From contig JAYMTF010000531.1 of the NCBI GenBank assembly GCA_036897485.1, positions 1 to 34,328 on the forward strand: DNA of 34,328 bases, written 5' to 3'. A model generated the notes under the pieces. The model was not told where the DNA came from, made no database searches, and saw nothing but the letters and a program-made list of their open reading frames with translations. This document shows, in pieces, positions 33,765 to 34,328 of this stretch. Source of the DNA: Pelargonium nanum. Lineage: Eukaryota > Streptophyta > Magnoliopsida > Geraniales > Geraniaceae. A program made the position numbers and the translations under genes. Position 1 is the first letter of the stretch, and each line of letters starts with the position of its first letter.

Positions 33765-33886
33765 CACTACAAGAAAAACAGCGATCAACTACGAAATTTT
33801 TCGTAGTTGATTCAATCAGCTACGGAATAGCTACGGACAGAACCCGGTAGCTAAATTTGTAGCTGATAACTGTTTTTCTTGTAGTG
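33765..33886. mobile_element. 122-bp miniature CACTA (En/Spm-type) element
   Basis: Ends are CACTACAAGAAAAACAG (33765) and the inverted CTGTTTTTCTTGTAGTG (ending 33886), a perfect match over 17 bases. It is flanked by the 3-bp duplication CTA (33762-33764 and 33887-33889), the hallmark of CACTA transposons. The interior has a perfect 12-bp hairpin arm pair, TCAACTACGAAA/TTTCGTAGTTGA, and AGCTACGGA/GTAGCTGA subterminal words. No coding capacity, so it moves in trans if at all. Confidence 0.95.
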
Positions 33887-34328
33887 CTAATCAATATTAC
33901 ACATATGATTAGACTTCATTATAAACAATTATACTGATATGTATCGGCGACAAACATGCCCTTATTGTTGGTTAAAATTTGTAGCAATTAGTGTTGCGTT
34001 ACCGGAGGAATGAATGAATGAATGAACAAAACCAAGTAACCTCCAAAATGGGGAGATAGTTTGGAAATAAGGCATAGCCACTAGTACTACCACTAGTCTA
34101 GCAAGTTTTGGGGCATGTCAAGTCAATAAGGTCCCTTTTAGCTTAGCTGCACCTCACATGTATCCACCTAATCAGTGTATGTTGAAAAACAAGCCCAAGA
34201 GTGTATTGCCTTTCATTGTTAGCCACTAATGTTTGGCTTCATCATAAGATGTTCACCTTTTGACATTGACCCTCATACGATTGGTTTCGCATTCTAAAAT
34301 GGTGTCGAGTCAAGAACGAACCGCTTGT
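33887..34328. other. intergenic right edge
   Basis: No gene recognised. It contains a short (GAAT)n run at 34008-34025. Confidence 0.6.

Overview
This is nuclear DNA from a flowering plant, almost certainly a core eudicot. The genes carry GT-AG introns and AT-rich non-coding DNA, and the proteins match angiosperm families: a group I WRKY, a PAT1-type GRAS protein, an mTERF, and a CCCH+RRM protein. A Stowaway MITE, a miniature CACTA element, Ty1/copia debris and a plastid rbcL fragment confirm a plant nuclear genome. I cannot name the species. Exon coordinates were worked out by hand from reading frame, splice consensus and family conservation.

Layout. (1) 1-5977, + strand: WRKY20-like group I WRKY gene. 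The last five coding exons are present; the first coding exon is not in the window. (2) 6905-7818, + strand: two-exon gene of a plant-specific uncharacterised family, without the C2H2 finger found in some relatives. (3) 8092-9729, - strand: intronless-CDS PAT1-like GRAS gene, with a probable 1.5 kb 5'UTR intron up to about 11365. (4) About 11.6-16.3 kb: gene-poor DNA holding a hairpin-rich GC patch, a G-box pair and an array of TGTAAC words with about 21-bp spacing. (5) 16284-16961, - strand: four-exon gene for a small, probably plastid, zinc-ribbon membrane protein. (6) 18064-20989, + strand: five-exon mTERF5/MDA1 gene with a complete Stowaway MITE in intron 1 and a tandem duplication in intron 4. 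(7) 21-24.5 kb: intergenic, with a decayed copia element and a G-quadruplex-prone repeat. (8) 24564-27477, - strand: seven-exon CCCH/LOTUS-like/RRM RNA-binding protein gene with an upstream 5'UTR intron. (9) 28.7-34.3 kb: repeat-rich DNA with a second copia remnant, a small TIR element, a hairpin repeat, a 112-bp in-frame rbcL fragment of plastid origin, and 17 bp further on a 122-bp CACTA miniature element with a perfect 3-bp target duplication.

The genes form no operon or pathway. The zinc-ribbon gene and mTERF5 are divergent across 1.1 kb and both probably act in the plastid, so a shared promoter region is possible. mTERF5 and the CCCH gene are convergent. I found no tRNA, rRNA or CRISPR array. 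The less ordinary signals are the ~21-bp phased TGTAAC array, the plastid-DNA/CACTA neighbourhood, competing acceptors in WRKY20, a stop codon lying inside the last donor site of the CCCH gene, and the internally deleted copia element.
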